The notes under the pieces are model-generated. The model ran no database searches and was not told where the DNA came from. It saw nothing but the letters and a program-made list of their open reading frames with translations. From NCBI GenBank assembly GCA_025056565.1, contig JANWWA010000006.1, positions 112,102 through 150,650 of the forward strand: 38,549 bases of DNA, in the 5' to 3' direction. This stretch comes from Chloroherpetonaceae bacterium (lineage in GTDB: Bacteria > Bacteroidota > Chlorobiia > Chlorobiales > Thermochlorobacteraceae). This document shows, one piece after another, positions 1-8,891 of the stretch; within the stretch, counting starts at the first letter, position 1; the number at the start of each line of letters is the position of its first letter. The position numbers and the translations under genes were made by a program.

Positions 1-381
1 TAACATCAGTCGGATACCGTGCTCACTGAGGCGATGCCGAAACTTTGCTAAGGCTGCTTCTCCGCCTAAATCAGTTGACACACTGTAGCGCGCAATGGCG
101 TAGGGTGAAGCCACAATATCTCGTTCACCTACATCTGGCAAAGCACGCTGGTATGCTCGCCACAGTTCCGAATGCGTGCGCGCCATCATTCTGGCTTTGG
201 GACTTTCTTCCCAGATGCCCATTAGCCACAGTACTCTCACGCCCCAATTTTGCCACTTTTGAAATTCCACTTCGGGCACCTCAGCCAGCGTAAGCGCACG
301 CCCTGCTTTGGTGCTAAGTTCCCGAAGCCACACCCGTGTGTTTAGCTCGTAGATGAGCGGATACTTGTTTAAGCCTGCCAT
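1..381 (-). CDS. GH13 alpha-amylase-family glycosidase, N-terminal part (cut by window edge)
   Basis: An open frame of exactly 127 codons runs from an ATG (complement of 379-381) off the left edge without a stop. The start of the protein reads MAGLNKYPLIYELNTRVWL, followed by a TLAEVP segment, a VLWLMGIWE strand, an SPYAIARY loop and a DLGG-x-AALAKFRHRL helix leading into GIRLML. This is the usual order of the first beta-alpha units of GH13 alpha-amylase-type catalytic domains, just before the LDFVPNH motif that would lie outside the window. The family hydrolyses or transfers alpha-glucans; the exact substrate cannot be read from this fragment. An AGGA stretch lies immediately upstream of the ATG. 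A TTG seven or so codons further upstream is an alternative start. The family call is solid; specificity is unknown. Confidence 0.8.
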   Translation of the reverse strand, partial: MAGLNKYPLIYELNTRVWLRELSTKAGRALTLAEVPEVEFQKWQNWGVRVLWLMGIWEESPKARMMARTHSELWRAYQRALPDVGERDIVASPYAIARYSVSTDLGGEAALAKFRHRLSEHGIRLML

Positions 382-773
382 TCCTAAAAATCTGCTCAAT
401 TGCGACTTCCGCTACTCTGGTGCTCGGAAGCCATCCAGACGCAACGCCTTCTTAGACTTCGCCTCTGACTCCTCCTCCTTCCGAAAAAGAGCCGTTTTGA
501 GCTGCACCCTACCTATCCAATCCACATTGTTAGCGCACACATGGCTCCTACGGCGCTATGAAAATTACGGAATCTGTGTGTCTTATCGGGTGAGTTGTTA
601 CGCCCTATTCTAATGTGGAACGTTGGCGCCATATTTTGCATTACCGTACTACGCACAGATGCTTTCCACTTCTGCTCGGCGTTTCTTTGCCTTAGTCAAA
701 GCTTGTTTGGGGTTACGATGGTGATTACTATATTTTTGAATTGGCATATACTCACATCACTAAGTATTAAGCA
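382..773. other. Intergenic region between divergent genes
   Basis: This stretch separates the divergent amylase-family gene and the hybrid histidine kinase. Short open frames in it have no recognisable similarity and no ribosome-binding site. The only element I can support is a Bacteroidota-type promoter candidate close to the kinase start (706-738). No RNA gene or repeat was seen. Confidence 0.5.
706..738 (+). promoter_or_regulatory. Candidate Bacteroidota-type promoter of the hybrid histidine kinase
   Basis: TTTG at 706-709 and TATTTTTG at 731-738 match the -33 TTTG / -7 TAnnTTTG consensus of the Bacteroidota primary sigma factor, with a 21-bp spacer. The predicted transcript would start near 745 and leave a leader of about 30 nt before the ATG at 774. 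Confidence 0.45.
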
Positions 774-3245
774 ATGAAGAAGTCATCACGTTCGTCTGCC
801 GCGCATCCATCAGGAGATAATCCACATCAAACTCGCTCTTCAAAGTCGGCATCTACCTATCGACGTCGCTCCACCAGTGCACCACCTCATGCCAGCATGT
901 CCGTACCTCAGCTCTTTTCCCTGCAAGCCTATCCTCAGCCCGCTCTACTTTTGCATGCTGAAACCGCCTTAGTCCTTGACCTCAATGATGCCTTTTGCAC
1001 CCTTATCGGTTTCAGCCGAGATGCACTTTTAGGCAACTCGCTCCCTGAATTAGGTTTCTGGAAAAATCCTGAGCAGCTGGATACCTTACTTGCTCAACTT
1101 CATACTGCAGCTTCGCCTTGCAAGCTGCGCACTGCTCTTCTTTCTCACACAGGGATTGAGCGCTGGGTCAGTTGCACTGCTGCTGCTCTTAGAGATGGCA
1201 ATGCCACTTATTTTCTTTTTCTCTTTGAAGACATTACGGAATTATTGCAAGAACATGCCGCACTTCAGAAAGAGCTTTTGCAAGTTCAGAAAAAGTTGTT
1301 AGAGCTGCAGCAGCTCTCACAAGTCGGCTTTTGGGAGTATGATTTGCGCACTGGGAAAATCTCGTGGTCGCCTGTTATTTTCGAGTGGTTTGGTTTGTCG
1401 CCCGAGTCTGGCGAGCCAGACTACGAGCGATTTTTAGCTGCACATCTGCCTGATAGTGCCGCTCGTCTTCGTCAAGCGGTTGAGCGTGCCATTCAAACTG
1501 GCGAACCTTATCGGCTCGAGCTGGAAGCTCACCACTCTGGGCGCACGTTTTGCTACATTGGTGCAGGTGAAGTTGAGCGTGATGAAACTGGTCGACCGAC
1601 CAAACTTTTTGGCACTGCGCAGAACATCACAGAGCGAAAGCAACTGGAAAAGTCGCTCAGAGAAAGTAAAGCACTCTTGGAGTCCATTATTGATACGGCA
1701 GCAATCGGCATTTGCGTAACCGATGAAGAGGGGCGGTATGTGCTTGTCAATCCTGCTTATTGCCGCACATATGGATATAGCGAAGAAGAGCTACTTGGCA
1801 AACACTTTAGCCTTGTTATCCCTGACGAGGATAAGCTCAAAGCCAGCAACACTCACTCTGCTTTCATTGCTGGCGACCCACACTCCTCTGGCGAGTGGCG
1901 ACTTTTGCACAAAGATGGACGCTTGCTAGACATTTATGTGAATGCCAGGCTTCTTGTTCGTGAAGATGGTCGGCGATTTAAGGTTACCACAGTTGAAGAC
2001 ATCACGGAACGCAAGCGTGCTGCCAAGCGACTTAAGGAAGCAGAGGAGGCTTTGATGCAATCGCAAAAGATGGAAGCAATTGGCACGCTGGCAAGCGGTA
2101 TTGCACACGATTTTAACAATCTTTTGGGTGGCATCTTGGGCAACGTAAAGTTACTCTACCGCCGCACCGATCCGAGCGATGAATACCTGCAAATTCCGCT
2201 ACGCCGCATTGAATCTGCTGCACACCGTGCGGCAAAATTGACCTCACAGTTGCTTGGTTTTGCCCGCAAGGGCAAATATCAATCTGTTGCCTTCAACGGC
2301 GTGCACGCAATGGAGCGTGTGCTGGACATTCTTTCTCACACTATTGACCGGCGCATTCATATCTCTACGCACTTTGCGCCACACTTGCCCCCTATCGTTG
2401 GCGACCAAAATCAAATTGAGCAAGTTTTTCTCAATGTGCTGGTTAATGCGGTCGATGCAATTCAAGCTACGCTCAAAGAACGAAAGAAAGGCGAAATTCG
2501 TATTCATGCTGCCCTTTATGTTCCCACCGATGCAGATGCAAGGAAATGGGAGCTTTCACCTTCACGCAAATACATTCGTTTTTCCATCTCCGACACAGGC
2601 ACAGGTATTCCAGAGGAGGTATTGCCGCGCATTTTTGACCCATTCTTTACGACCAAAGAAGTAGGCAAAGGCACAGGCTTAGGGCTTTCAATGGCCTATG
2701 GCATAATGAAGAGTCATCACGGCAGTATTGCCGTTGAAACTGCACTTGGCACTGGCACAACTTTTCATCTTTACTTTCCTACTGACCTTGCGGCTGATGA
2801 GGAGCCTGCTGCGCCAACCACTACCATTCACCATTTTCAGCCTAAACTTACTATGGCAGAGAAAAAGCATAAGATTCTTGTGATTGAAGACGAAGAGATG
2901 CTGCGCGAGATGCTCTCTGAGGTCTTTACCGAACTTGGCATTGAAGTTGTCATTGGCACCAATGGCGAAGACGGACTTCACCAGTTCAACGCACACCACG
3001 GACAATTTGACCTTATCTTGCTCGATATGAATATGCCTCAGATGGATGGCGAAGCAGTGTATGACGAGCTTCTGAAATACCCTGACTTACCGCCCGTGAT
3101 AATCCTCACAGGATGTGCCAATGAAGAGGTTCTCAGCCGTTTGCAAGAAAAAGGCGTGCATCGCATTATCACCAAACCCTACGACATTGATGAGCTGACA
3201 GCTGCGGTGCTTGAACTCTTGGCAGCACGAAGCCAACTCAAGTAA
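774..3245 (+). CDS. Hybrid sensor histidine kinase with three PAS domains and a receiver
   Basis: Cytoplasmic sensor kinase of 823 residues with no transmembrane segment. A Ser/Arg-rich tail (1-41) is followed by PAS1 (about 42-155), a short coiled coil, PAS2 (about 178-290) and PAS3 (about 298-412). A HisKA dimerisation helix follows with the phospho-acceptor His445 in GIAHDFNN, the form typical of NtrB-like kinases. The HATPase domain has an N-box around Asn558, DTGTG at 607-611 and GKGTGLGL at 631-638. A C-terminal receiver (about 698-820) has the acidic pair at 705-706, phospho-acceptor Asp751, Thr779 and Lys801. All catalytic residues are present, so it should autophosphorylate and relay to its own receiver. 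No response regulator gene is adjacent, so the output is unknown. PAS3 closely resembles the standalone PAS protein at 24898-25356. Start codons at 774 or 897 are possible; 774 fits the promoter candidate. Confidence 0.9.
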   Translation: MKKSSRSSAAHPSGDNPHQTRSSKSASTYRRRSTSAPPHASMSVPQLFSLQAYPQPALLLHAETALVLDLNDAFCTLIGFSRDALLGNSLPELGFWKNPEQLDTLLAQLHTAASPCKLRTALLSHTGIERWVSCTAAALRDGNATYFLFLFEDITELLQEHAALQKELLQVQKKLLELQQLSQVGFWEYDLRTGKISWSPVIFEWFGLSPESGEPDYERFLAAHLPDSAARLRQAVERAIQTGEPYRLELEAHHSGRTFCYIGAGEVERDETGRPTKLFGTAQNITERKQLEKSLRESKALLESIIDTAAIGICVTDEEGRYVLVNPAYCRTYGYSEEELLGKHFSLVIPDEDKLKASNTHSAFIAGDPHSSGEWRLLHKDGRLLDIYVNARLLVREDGRRFKVTTVEDITERKRAAKRLKEAEEALMQSQKMEAIGTLASGIAHDFNNLLGGILGNVKLLYRRTDPSDEYLQIPLRRIESAAHRAAKLTSQLLGFARKGKYQSVAFNGVHAMERVLDILSHTIDRRIHISTHFAPHLPPIVGDQNQIEQVFLNVLVNAVDAIQATLKERKKGEIRIHAALYVPTDADARKWELSPSRKYIRFSISDTGTGIPEEVLPRIFDPFFTTKEVGKGTGLGLSMAYGIMKSHHGSIAVETALGTGTTFHLYFPTDLAADEEPAAPTTTIHHFQPKLTMAEKKHKILVIEDEEMLREMLSEVFTELGIEVVIGTNGEDGLHQFNAHHGQFDLILLDMNMPQMDGEAVYDELLKYPDLPPVIILTGCANEEVLSRLQEKGVHRIITKPYDIDELTAAVLELLAARSQLK

Positions 3246-3321
3246 GACCTTGTGGATTTAGTGCACTGCGGCGTAGATGTGCGTGGCTCGTTTTACAGGC
3301 GCATTATTTTTCTGCGTTGCG

Positions 3322-4902
3322 TTACACCTTGATAAGGCGTGGCGAATAGACACCTTCAACTTCTGCAATGCGTTTTAGCGTTGCTTGCGACAGTCCTTCG
3401 TCGAGGCAGATTACCGTTAGCGCTTTGGTTTTTTCCTCATTGCGTGAAAGCGAGATATTGGCGATGTTGATGCTGGCGCGCAGCAACCGCGCTCCTACTC
3501 GCGCCATCACGCCGGGCTTGTCATCATTGATGTAAATCAGGATATAGCCTTCGGGCTTGAACTCGCAAATGAAGTGGTCATACATTACCACGCGCAAATC
3601 TTTTGCTCCCAATGCGATACCGCCCAGTCGCTTTTTGCCTTCGGTGGTTTCGTATTCGACGACCACCAAGTTTTGGTAATCAGTATGCTCTTTTTCGCGA
3701 TGCTGGTGCACTTGCAGGTTCAGGTCGTGCGCCATAGCGAACACATTGATATAGTTGATTTCTCTGTGCTGAATTTCGTCCAGCACCCCTTTGAGCGCTG
3801 CGGCGGAAATTGCTTCAGAGAACTTGCAGAGGAAATCACCATATACTGTGATCGCCATTGACTTGGGCGTGCCGTCTAAGAGCTGCGCTACCATTGCGCC
3901 CAATTTTTCTGCCAGCACAAGATATGCTTTGACTTCTGTTTTCTGCGCCAGTTCTACCGTCGTCGCATTGACTGCACCAATTAGCTCACCTGTTTCTTTC
4001 CAGCGAATGACCTGTTCAGCGATTTGCAAAGCCACTTTTTCTTGTGCTTCCACTGTGGAGGCTGCAATGTGCGGCGTAACAATCACATTCTCCAGCCTTA
4101 AAAGTGGGTGGTCAGGTGGAATGGGTTCGGTCTCGAAGACATCTAAGGCCGCTGCGGCCACTTTGCCAGACTGCACTGCTTCTACTAAGTCGTGCTCATT
4201 GACAATGCCGCCACGTGCACAATTGACGATGCGCACCCCTGTTTTCATTAGCCCAAAAGCCTTTGCCGACAGCAAATTGCGTGTCGCTTCACTGTATGGC
4301 GTATGAATGGTGATAAAATCGGATTCACGAAAAAGTTCTTCCATTGGGAGCAGCGTAATACCCAGCTTTGCGGCAAACTCCTCAGCGACCATTGGGTCGA
4401 ATGCTACAATGCGCATTCCGAAGGCTTGCATTCGCTTTGCCACCTCTCGTCCGATTTTGCCCAGCCCTAAAATGCCCAATGTTTTGCCTTCTAGCTCTCG
4501 TCCCATCCATTTCTTTTTGTCCCAGATACCTTGCTTGAGTTCGGCATGCGCTTGCGGGAGCAGCCTTGCTACAGCCAGCAGCATCGCACAGGTATGTTCT
4601 GCCGCTGAAATAGTATTTCCACCCGGCGTATTCATCACAATTACGCCTTTTCGTGTTGCCGCATCAATATCAATGTTATCGACACCTGCACCTGCTCGCC
4701 CAATTAGTTTGAGTGAATCTGCACAGGCTAAGATGTCAGCCGTTAGTTTGGTAGCGCTGCGCACCAAGACTACTTCATAGTTTTTAATCTCGGCTTTCAG
4801 CTCGTCTTTGGAAAGCTTTTGCTTCTCAACGACTTCAAAGCCATTCTGGCGCAAGCGCTCGCCACAGGTTTTTTCAATGTTGTCTAAGATGAGTGTTCTC
4901 AT
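3322..4902 (-). CDS. serA: D-3-phosphoglycerate dehydrogenase, long form with ACT domain
   Basis: Catalyses the NAD-dependent oxidation of 3-phosphoglycerate to 3-phosphohydroxypyruvate, the first step of serine synthesis. The 526 residues match the long bacterial type. An N-terminal substrate-binding half carries RAGAGVDNID (69-78). The Rossmann domain has GLGKIG at 146-151, and the catalytic residues are Arg230 in NCARGG, Glu259 in DVFETEP and His278 in TPHIAAS. An allosteric substrate-binding domain (about 320-450) and an ACT domain (about 452-526, starting near DDKPGVMARVG) follow; in the family ACT binds serine for feedback control. A promoter-like TATCTTTG lies 29 nt upstream of the ATG, so the gene is probably transcribed alone. 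It ends tail to tail with the histidine kinase gene. Confidence 0.97.
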   Translation of the reverse strand: MRTLILDNIEKTCGERLRQNGFEVVEKQKLSKDELKAEIKNYEVVLVRSATKLTADILACADSLKLIGRAGAGVDNIDIDAATRKGVIVMNTPGGNTISAAEHTCAMLLAVARLLPQAHAELKQGIWDKKKWMGRELEGKTLGILGLGKIGREVAKRMQAFGMRIVAFDPMVAEEFAAKLGITLLPMEELFRESDFITIHTPYSEATRNLLSAKAFGLMKTGVRIVNCARGGIVNEHDLVEAVQSGKVAAAALDVFETEPIPPDHPLLRLENVIVTPHIAASTVEAQEKVALQIAEQVIRWKETGELIGAVNATTVELAQKTEVKAYLVLAEKLGAMVAQLLDGTPKSMAITVYGDFLCKFSEAISAAALKGVLDEIQHREINYINVFAMAHDLNLQVHQHREKEHTDYQNLVVVEYETTEGKKRLGGIALGAKDLRVVMYDHFICEFKPEGYILIYINDDKPGVMARVGARLLRASINIANISLSRNEEKTKALTVICLDEGLSQATLKRIAEVEGVYSPRLIKV

Positions 4903-4929
4903 AGAGGTTCATTTTTTCGTCAAGAAAGC

Positions 4930-4946
4930 GCAAAGATACGAAATGC
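4930..4946 (-). promoter_or_regulatory. Promoter element of serA (TAnnTTTG type)
   Basis: On the minus strand this reads GCATTTCGTATCTTTGC, containing TATCTTTG, a perfect match to the Bacteroidota -7 consensus TAnnTTTG. The predicted start of transcription lies about 23 nt before the serA ATG. The identical 17-mer stands upstream of carB at 21822-21838. No clear -33 TTTG is visible. Confidence 0.6.
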
Positions 4947-5096
4947 TTGCGTAGTTGCGGAGAGCTATGACAGGCGCGCTGAACCTACGCACTATTGCAG
5001 CGCATTTGCACAAAACCGCTCGCCTCACGCTTAAGGAAAGGAGAGTTTAGGGCTGTCTTGCTAGCAAAACCGTGCTGAAATGCGGCAACTCCCCCT

Positions 5097-5822
5097 TCAA
5101 GCAAACACAGCGGAAAAGCATCGAACAGGGAGAATGTTCCCATAGAGAAACCCTTCGCCGTAGCGTGCCCCGATTAGCTCGCCAAAGTATTTTGCGCGTG
5201 CCTCCAAGCTTTCTAAAAATTCTTTTCGCGAAATATGCGTCTCTGGCTCCTTCGAGGCAGGATTAAAAAACTGCGACTTAAATGCTAAGACACCTTGACG
5301 CGACTCCTCAAACGTCTCGGAGACATCGACAATAAAACTTGGCAGTGTGAACCGGTCTTGGAGGTAATGAAAGAGAAATTTTGGTCGGTGGCGTGCCTGC
5401 ACTTTGCCGCTTTCTTTGGTCTTAATTTTGAGCAAGCCAGCATAGAAGCAGGCATCGGCAACCAGTTTTGCTGCTCGCTCGTGGTCAGGGTGTCGCTCCA
5501 CAGGTTGGGGCGCAAATACGACCGTCGGTCTGTAGCGACGAATTACGGCAATTAGTTTCAAGAGGTTTTCGCGTGAATTCAGAAAACGCGTATCGCCTAA
5601 GTTCAGATTAATGCGCTCTCTGTAGCCTAATATCTGCGCAGCGGCATGAGCTTCTTTGCGCCGTTGTTTTCTCGAACCGCGCGTGCCCATTTCACCTTCA
5701 GTGAGGTCGCAAACCACTACCGATTTGCCTTCACGATGCAGCTTCAACATTGTTGCGGCACAACTGATTTCAACATCATCAGGGTGTGCCCCAAAAGCTA
5801 AAGCATAGATGGGCTCAGTCAT
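5097..5822 (-). CDS. bshB1: BshB1-type N-acetylglucosaminyl-malate deacetylase (bacillithiol biosynthesis)
   Basis: PIG-L/LmbE-fold zinc-dependent deacetylase of 241 residues. In bacillithiol synthesis BshB removes the acetyl group from GlcNAc-malate before the BshC step adds cysteine. Visible signatures are AHPDDVE with His13, Asp15 and Asp16, an LTEGEMGTRG loop (40-49), and HPDH at 111-114, which together form the metal site of the family. The TRGS...R-x-E-A pattern is typical of the BshB1 subgroup rather than mycothiol MshB or generic PIG-L proteins. It lies 64 bp downstream of the metalloenzyme gene on the same strand and may be cotranscribed. BshA and BshC are not in the window. Bacillithiol-type thiols are known from Firmicutes and green sulfur bacteria, which fits the lineage. 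Confidence 0.85.
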   Translation of the reverse strand: MTEPIYALAFGAHPDDVEISCAATMLKLHREGKSVVVCDLTEGEMGTRGSRKQRRKEAHAAAQILGYRERINLNLGDTRFLNSRENLLKLIAVIRRYRPTVVFAPQPVERHPDHERAAKLVADACFYAGLLKIKTKESGKVQARHRPKFLFHYLQDRFTLPSFIVDVSETFEESRQGVLAFKSQFFNPASKEPETHISRKEFLESLEARAKYFGELIGARYGEGFLYGNILPVRCFSAVFA

Positions 5823-5886
5823 CTTAGGCTATTGAATTTGGGTATGTGCATACTGCTTTTTTATTTATTCTCTTGATACTTTCTCC

Positions 5887-6810
5887 CTAACTATCCAAAC
5901 AATCAAATGCTTTCAGAATTGTTTTTGCGACTTCATCGAGTGAGCGAAGCCCATAGAAGAAATGCGCCCCTTTCCCAAATGCCAAGAGTGGCACGGGGTT
6001 GTGCGTGTGTTGATCCGTTGTCATATCCTCAAAGTTACCATGGTCGCTAGTGAGCACAAGGAGCGTCTCTGAATCCACCCTCTGCAAAATCTCTCCCAAA
6101 AAAGCATCTAAGAGATGCAGTAGTTGCGACGGCTCAATCATTAAGCGGCGATGTCCGACAAGGTCAGTGAGAAAAAACTCATAGAATACCGCATCGTATT
6201 GCTGCAACAGGCGCACAAAATTTCTCGCACTGTCTTCTGGCGACACCACCACTAACTGGGACGCTTGCGCATTATTTTCTTTCCACCATGCATTGATGAT
6301 GTCACCTGAGATGGCTTCTTGTCGCATCAGGTGCTCAAGGCTACGCACTTCGATTTGCTCCTGCAGCGCAATTTCAAACAAAACAGAGCTACGAATTTTT
6401 CCCAGAGCACGGAGCGCCTTGCATCGCTCGATGAAGGCGTGTGGGTATGCATTTGCATAGCAGATATTTTTCCCTCTTGCTTTAAGCGCCTTTAAGAGAT
6501 TCATTTCTGCTAACAGTGGGCGAAGTGGCGTCGGCAGAAATGGTCCAAAGTGCTTGCCAAAAATTTTTGCGCCGTTGAGTGAGGTATAGAGTGAAAATTG
6601 TCCTGTGCCGCTCTGTCCTGCACCCTCTACGCCCATTGATGCAGAAATCGGGATTAGGACGCAACGCGGCGTTTGCACTGTAGCTTCTTCCAGTAGAAGC
6701 TCTCTGCCGAGAATTTTCTTAATAGTAGGCTGCGATGTTTGTGCAAATGGGTTGGTTTGAGTTCTTGGTGCTAACCCTACGCCATCGAGGAAAAGAAATG
6801 CTAATTTCAT
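5887..6810 (-). CDS. Phosphoglycerate-mutase-like metalloenzyme (alkaline phosphatase superfamily)
   Basis: A 307-residue protein of the metalloenzyme clan that contains cofactor-independent phosphoglycerate mutase, phosphopentomutase and alkaline phosphatase. Evidence is the N-terminal FLDGVG with a metal-ligand Asp9, a SMGVEGAGQSGTGQ segment in the place of the nucleophile region, and the C-terminal SDHGNFEDMTTDQHTHNPVP block that holds the second metal site. It is much shorter than the roughly 510-residue iPGM and lacks its separate transferase domain insert, so mutase activity cannot be assumed; a phosphatase or phosphotransferase is as likely. Its ATG overlaps the lysA stop by 4 nt (ATGA), so the two are translationally coupled. 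Confidence 0.8.
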   Translation of the reverse strand: MKLAFLFLDGVGLAPRTQTNPFAQTSQPTIKKILGRELLLEEATVQTPRCVLIPISASMGVEGAGQSGTGQFSLYTSLNGAKIFGKHFGPFLPTPLRPLLAEMNLLKALKARGKNICYANAYPHAFIERCKALRALGKIRSSVLFEIALQEQIEVRSLEHLMRQEAISGDIINAWWKENNAQASQLVVVSPEDSARNFVRLLQQYDAVFYEFFLTDLVGHRRLMIEPSQLLHLLDAFLGEILQRVDSETLLVLTSDHGNFEDMTTDQHTHNPVPLLAFGKGAHFFYGLRSLDEVAKTILKAFDCLDS

Positions 6811-8060
6811 TCTTCATTTGCAACCATCTGCTCATAGGTTTCACGTCGGCGAATGACTTTCGCCGTGCCTTTGCACACCATTACCTCTGCGGCACGCGGC
6901 CTTGCATTGTAGTTGCTTGCCATCACGGTGCTATATGCTCCAGCGGAAAGAATCGCTACAAGGTCTCCCTCTTCTACTGCGGCAATCGTACGCTCACGTG
7001 CGAAGAAATCCCCTGTCTCGCACACTGGCCCAACGATATCGGCGGTGAGTTTCTTTGCTCCTCTCTTTACCACTGGAATAATCTCGTGGTGAGCACCGTA
7101 GAGCGCAGGGCGAATTAAGTCATTCATTGCCGCATCGACAATGATGAACTTCTTTTTGTTATGATTTTCTTTGATATAGAGCACCTCCGAGAGCAACACG
7201 CTTGCATTTGCCACCATATAGCGCCCAGGCTCTAGAAGTATCTTTGCACCTGTGCTTTTCAGGAGTGGCACCAATACCTTTGCAAATTCCTCAATCGGCG
7301 TTGCCTTCTTCTCTTGCGAATAGGTAACAGGGAATCCGCCGCCAATATCCAGATGCTCCACTTCAATGCCCATCGTCTCACAAAGCGACTTGATATGAAT
7401 TAGCTTGAGCGCAGCATCATAGTAATACTTCGGATCTTGAATCTGCGAGCCAATGTGCATATCTAAGCCTAAGATTCGCAGATGTTTGAGCGACTTAATT
7501 TCACATAGCACTTCTTCAGCCAGTGCTTCATCAATGCCAAACTTTTGCTCGTGATTGCCAGTGGTAATGTAGGGGTGAGTCTCAGCTGTGATATTAGGCG
7601 TGATGCGCAGTGCAACGGGCGCAATTCGCTTCAGCTTTTTTGCAATGGTATTTATGCGACGCACCTCCGAGAGAGATTCAGCTTTCAGCATTAAGATGCG
7701 GCTCTGCAATGCATACTCAATTTCATCGGCTGTTTTGCCAACGCCCGCCATAATAATTTTTTCTGGATTTGCTCCCGCCTTTAGCGTGCGGAATAGCTCA
7801 CCGCCTGAGTTTACATCGAAACCACTGCCGATCTCCACCAAAGCTCGAATGACCTCGAGCGTGTAATTTGCTTTGACCGAGTAACAGGTTAAGTGATTCA
7901 GCGGTGCAAACGCTTTCTCGAAGCGCTGAAAGCTATCTAGAATGGCTGATTTGCTGGTTACAAAGAGCGGTGTACCATACTTCTTCGCCAGCGAGGGCAG
8001 TGGGATTCCCTCGCAGTGAAGAATTTCATTCTTGTAGGTGAAGTGTGAATCTAACTGCAC
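6807..8060 (-). CDS. lysA: Diaminopimelate decarboxylase
   Basis: PLP-dependent decarboxylation of meso-diaminopimelate to lysine, the last step of the DAP pathway. The 417 residues match the usual length. The alanine-racemase-like barrel carries the Schiff-base lysine in YSVKAN (Lys63), a DVNSGGE segment, HIGSQI, a GGGFPV glycine loop, EPGRY, and the CETGDFF motif that supplies the active-site cysteine and substrate ligands at the dimer interface. The start is GTG, 3 nt after the stop of the upstream AT-hook-like gene; there is no nearby ATG that preserves the conserved N-terminus. It overlaps the downstream metalloenzyme gene by 4 nt, so the three genes look like one transcription unit. Confidence 0.96.
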   Translation of the reverse strand: MQLDSHFTYKNEILHCEGIPLPSLAKKYGTPLFVTSKSAILDSFQRFEKAFAPLNHLTCYSVKANYTLEVIRALVEIGSGFDVNSGGELFRTLKAGANPEKIIMAGVGKTADEIEYALQSRILMLKAESLSEVRRINTIAKKLKRIAPVALRITPNITAETHPYITTGNHEQKFGIDEALAEEVLCEIKSLKHLRILGLDMHIGSQIQDPKYYYDAALKLIHIKSLCETMGIEVEHLDIGGGFPVTYSQEKKATPIEEFAKVLVPLLKSTGAKILLEPGRYMVANASVLLSEVLYIKENHNKKKFIIVDAAMNDLIRPALYGAHHEIIPVVKRGAKKLTADIVGPVCETGDFFARERTIAAVEEGDLVAILSAGAYSTVMASNYNARPRAAEVMVCKGTAKVIRRRETYEQMVANEE

Positions 8061-8063
8061 GGG

Positions 8064-8777
8064 TTAAGCCTGCTGCGGTTGAACGCTTGGCGCACTGGGC
8101 GTACTCTGTGCATTCATCATTTTGATGAGTTCGACCAATTCTTGCTTTCCTGCATCGGTTAGCTCTACAACATTTTTTTCCAAGAATCGGAACAGTTCAG
8201 GATGCCGCTTGATATTGTTCGTGAAGTTGTTGTCGTAGATTCCCATCTCTTTGCAATCGCTGCGCACTTGCTTGAGGTTACCCAAGAAGCGTCCAGAAAT
8301 CAGTGCGCCAGCCAGACAGTTAAGCAGCACGGCGTTCAGTTGCGCTTTGGCTTTCTTTTCTTCGCCCACATTATTGTAGAGGCGCATGACACTTTCTTCG
8401 CCAATTGCGAAGAGTGAACGCACACTTACATCGGTAAGCGCTGCAGACTCTAAGAAAGCCCTCACATTTTCAATACTTGGCTTTCCCGTAATTTCAACTT
8501 TTCTTCCAGCTACGGCTGCGCTGCTCCCCTTTCTACGCCCTCTTTTTTTTCGCTTAATTTTCGGTGCAGCAATTTCGACTTCACTTTTTTTTGGTCGCCC
8601 TCTGCGCACGGCTGGCATCACTTCTGGCTTTGCCGCTGCTTCTTTTATCCCATTCATCATCTCGCTCTTTAGGACATCTTCTATCATCTTGAAGACAAAT
8701 GGGCGTTCGCTTTCGCTGCACTCTGCTCCGATGCGCTTAATATCTTCAATTAACGCCAGTAATCGTGTGTAGTTCAT
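8064..8777 (-). CDS. AT-hook-like basic protein of unknown function
   Basis: A protein of 237 residues that I do not recognise. It has an acidic/helical N-terminal segment (1-45) and a low-complexity basic middle (about 55-90). The middle carries two AT-hook-like patches, RRGRPKK near residue 58 and KRKKRGRRKG near residue 75. A predicted helical globular half (about 100-220) follows, containing the segment DNNFTNNIKRHPELF, and the tail is Pro/Ser/Gln-rich. AT-hooks bind the minor groove of AT-rich DNA, so a nucleoid-associated or regulatory role is an inference. A TTG two codons upstream is possible, but the ATG at 8777 is preferred. It ends 3 nt before lysA, so it is likely cotranscribed with it. 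Confidence 0.7.
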   Translation of the reverse strand: MNYTRLLALIEDIKRIGAECSESERPFVFKMIEDVLKSEMMNGIKEAAAKPEVMPAVRRGRPKKSEVEIAAPKIKRKKRGRRKGSSAAVAGRKVEITGKPSIENVRAFLESAALTDVSVRSLFAIGEESVMRLYNNVGEEKKAKAQLNAVLLNCLAGALISGRFLGNLKQVRSDCKEMGIYDNNFTNNIKRHPELFRFLEKNVVELTDAGKQELVELIKMMNAQSTPSAPSVQPQQA

Positions 8778-8891
8778 TGTCAAGGTGTCTTGTTTGTCCT
8801 TTCTAAGTTACTTGTTTCTCTCTGCTCTGTCGCTTATTTCGCGACGCGTGCAAAATAAACAAACTAAGCGAAAAAGAAAATTTTTTGTGCG

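Noticed and set aside
45-293. 82-codon plus-strand frame at the left edge
   Set aside because: It is the shadow of the minus-strand GH13 frame, which shows clear family sequence.
353-777. Two plus-strand frames upstream of the histidine kinase
   Set aside because: No RBS, no similarity; the first overlaps the start of the minus-strand amylase gene and the second is a hydrophobic chance frame.
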